A DNA stretch of 64,000 nucleotides, taken from Sindora glabra. Lineage: Eukaryota; Streptophyta; Magnoliopsida; Fabales; Fabaceae. Where the stretch lies: contig CM035227.1 of NCBI GenBank assembly GCA_020226215.1, positions 27,159,866-27,223,865 on the forward strand, given 5' to 3'. Positions 61,501 to 64,000 of this stretch are shown piece by piece. Positions within the stretch are counted from its first letter, which is position 1. Each line of letters begins with the position of its first letter. Under the pieces are notes generated by a model. That model saw nothing but the letters and a program-made list of their open reading frames with translations, searched no databases and was not told where the DNA came from. Both the position numbers and the translations under genes were made by a program.

Positions 61501-64000
61501 GTTTTGTGAGAATATGGAATCCTCCTATATTTTGACATGAGGTTTTGAAGCTAATTCCTTAACACTGTATTTAGTGGAGTTAAATTATTCTTAGCATATA
61601 CATTAATAATCGAAGATTCATGCATTCAATTTTTAGACTGTATTCAATGAAAAAGATAATCAAATCAACCAAACAATAACATAAAATAGAATTTAGAGAG
61701 AAAAATACTTTAATTTTTCCTTAAAATTAATAAAATTAATTGAATCTATCTCAAATAATAATAATAATAAAAAGATAGCATGGAGTTAAAATCAAACAAT
61801 ATGAAATACTCTAAATACTATATGATCAAGCATATGTTTTTGTTAAACTCAATTGACTAAAATACAACTAATAAAAAATCAACTTCTAATGTAAGTGTAA
61901 TGCTTTTTTAATCTTTTATTAGTGGTTTTTTTTTTTAAGATTTTAACCTTCCCTTAAATAAGAAAAACTGTCACATTTAAATTTAAATTTAAATTTTTTA
62001 TTGATAAAATAATTAGAAATTAAAAATAACATTGGTTATGAGATATTATAAATATTATGATATTACATATATGCTTTTATTCAACTCACGTGATTAAGAT
62101 ATAATCAACAAAAAATTTAAATTTAAATATATGTGTAATATTTTTTATTTTTTAGAAAATATTTTATAAAATTTAAAATTATAAAAAGTTAACATAATTT
62201 TTTAAATAAAAATTAAAGATTGAATTTTAATTATAATAAAAAGTATACAATCTATAAAGAACGTCAAATATTACTTATATTAAAGGTTCTTGATAAGTTA
62301 AAATAAATTTTCAAAGTTAAAATGAAAAGAGGTTGAAATGAGAGAGTATTTCTGTCTTAAGGAGAGTATTGTCCCATAAAATTTACCGACTATTGTCTTA
62401 ATTTATCACTTTTGTTACAGAGAGAGGGCGAGAGTGTCCCATTGAATACCATTAATTTTGGTGTGAGAGAAGAAGTAACAAGTATATAACATGCGATTTT
62501 TTTTTTGAATTAATAAAAAAAATTATCTATTTTGAATCAATAAAAATAATTATTAATTTTATTATCATAGAAGAAAAAAAAATAAGGAAAGTAGAAAGCA
62601 TTATAGCCGTCGTCATTGGACTATTTCCAAAGGCTAGAGATATTTCTGGGTAGGGTGGGAATGGAAATCGAGTGATGATGGGATCACAACTTTGTGGCTT
62701 TCTTTGTTTGATGGAGCTTTCAAATGTGGACTGGTTTCCATAGACACAGAGATCTCCAAAAGAGATTTGGTTCTTTGTGTATTGATTAGACACCTTAAAA
62801 TTGTAGCAACTGCTTGGCCAATTGGATTAATTAGTTTATATTCCAAACATCACTCATGCCTCTTCAAGGTGGGGTTATGACTTTGGTAAATTAAAGTTGC
62901 CAAAAATGACTTGTGATTGCGGTAACAATAATTACATAATGCAAAAGCCAAAGCTAATACCTAAACCAAAAGATTATCTAGGAGATTTGCTTTCTTAATC
63001 TTTATATTATTATTATTAATTAATTAATTAATATAAACTCTACAGAAAAAACCATTATCGTATTGTTGCGTTAGAGGGACTCCACGTCATCATCCTCTTT
63101 TATTTGTCGGCCATTTGTCCCATCTCCCACTATAGGACAGCGGATCACATAGGATTTTCCTCTCTCTTTCTTTTATAGGAGAATTTGCATAAATGGCATT
63201 TGGGAAAACTAGATTGTTGGAAACCAATTCAAGTAGTTTTAAGGATTAAAAATAATCATTTCCTTTGCAATACAAGTGCGTGGATGGCTGGCTGTCAAGT
63301 GTCAGCAATTGATTGGGGAGTGTTCATGCTGTTTAGTAATCATCAAATTCCAGAAAATTGCATTATTACTTCTCTGGTAAAACTAGGAAAAGTTCATCTT
63401 TTTGTCGTATTGCAAGAAGTGCAATGCCATTTACAAAAACCTCCCTGGTGATTGGTAAATGCATCTCAATCAATCATTGGATAGTTCTTAAGAGATGCTT
63501 AATAAAAAATTTTTGTCACATCAATCGGGTTTTTTGTTGGATTCGGAACCTTTCTTTTACTTATTTTTTATTTTTTGATAAAAGTATAACTTTTATTTTA
63601 AATTTTATTATCTTGGGATTCAAAATTTTAAATAAAAAACTTTAATATTTAATTGGTTCAATTTTTTTACTTGATTTGATTCTAATTGAGTAATGATTTG
63701 CTCGATTTGATTTTACAAACTTAAATTAATATTCAAAAAGATTAAATTGTACTAATTGATTTAATTAGAAAAATTTGTGATCTGAATACATATCTAATCA
63801 ATTTTATTACTAAAATAAAAAATATTTAAAATCATATAAAAAATATCAAAATGAAATTAAACTGATTAGTAAGCATATACCGATCACTATTTTATGATTT
63901 TTATAATTTTAAAATTTTATATTAATACTTTCACTTTATAGCGAGAACATTTATATTCATATTTTGTAATATTTGATATGAGTTTTTATTTGGTGAGTTT
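58576..64000. other. Right flank, no gene recognised
   Basis: Mostly AT-rich. GC-richer patches at 59190-59420, 61130-61500, 62600-62880 and 63060-63330 could be promoter or leader pieces of a gene beyond the window. CCACGTCATC near 63082 contains an ACGT core of the kind bound by bZIP factors. Open frames here (for example 59722-59991, 63185-63451) do not resemble known proteins. Confidence 0.4.

Noticed and set aside
63185..63451. An 88-residue open frame near the right edge
   Set aside because: No similarity to any family I recognise; it overlaps a second open frame in another register and lacks clear gene context.
1..64000. CRISPR arrays, operons, phage or bacterial features
   Set aside because: None seen. 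Intron structure, transposon content and gene families are all those of a plant nuclear genome, and the repeats found are tandem duplications or transposons rather than spaced direct repeats.

Overview
The window is nuclear DNA of a flowering plant, almost certainly a eudicot. It is AT-rich, its genes have many GT-AG introns, and it is full of plant transposons: Mutator-like elements, Ty1/copia elements, Tourist-like and Stowaway-like MITEs and a foldback family. I cannot name the species; a woody rosid would fit, but that is a guess.

Two host genes are well supported. The first (+ strand, coding span 17817-34931) is a complete PICKLE-type CHD3 chromatin remodeler. I rebuilt it as 30 exons that join in frame to 1405 codons, with a PHD finger, two chromodomains, a two-lobed SNF2 ATPase and a plant CHD3 C-terminus. 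The second (- strand, 42822-44117) is a secreted class V (GH18) chitinase whose true last 7 codons lie in a tiny second exon that a single-ORF reading misses.

Layout. 1-1126: decayed MULE transposase running off the left edge. 1640-3270: probable Ty3/gypsy LTR remnant. 4841-7980: several local duplications. 12.2-14.9 kb: two copies of a roughly 0.5 kb foldback element (a third is at 58.1 kb) and a tRNA-like sequence. 16.2-34.9 kb: PICKLE, whose introns hold a probable solo copia LTR, a Tourist-like MITE, a second Tourist-like MITE split by a nested Stowaway-like MITE, and a GA-rich tract. 35034-40177: a copia element inserted about 100 bp past the PICKLE stop. 42.8-44.1 kb: chitinase. 44799-49574: an older, more decayed copia element, same orientation. 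52170-57099: a 4.9-kb MULE with roughly 190-bp inverted termini. The rest is AT-rich sequence without recognisable genes.

The most interesting object is the MULE at 52.2-57.1 kb. It carries two converging gene remnants, each starting just inside one terminus: a transposase that keeps its N-terminal domain and C-terminal zinc knuckle but lacks the catalytic core, and a GRF zinc-finger/coiled-coil/membrane-tail gene. The layout recalls the convergent mudrA/mudrB pair of maize MuDR. Nothing in the window looks like an intact new system; this two-gene MULE architecture is the best candidate for something poorly described.
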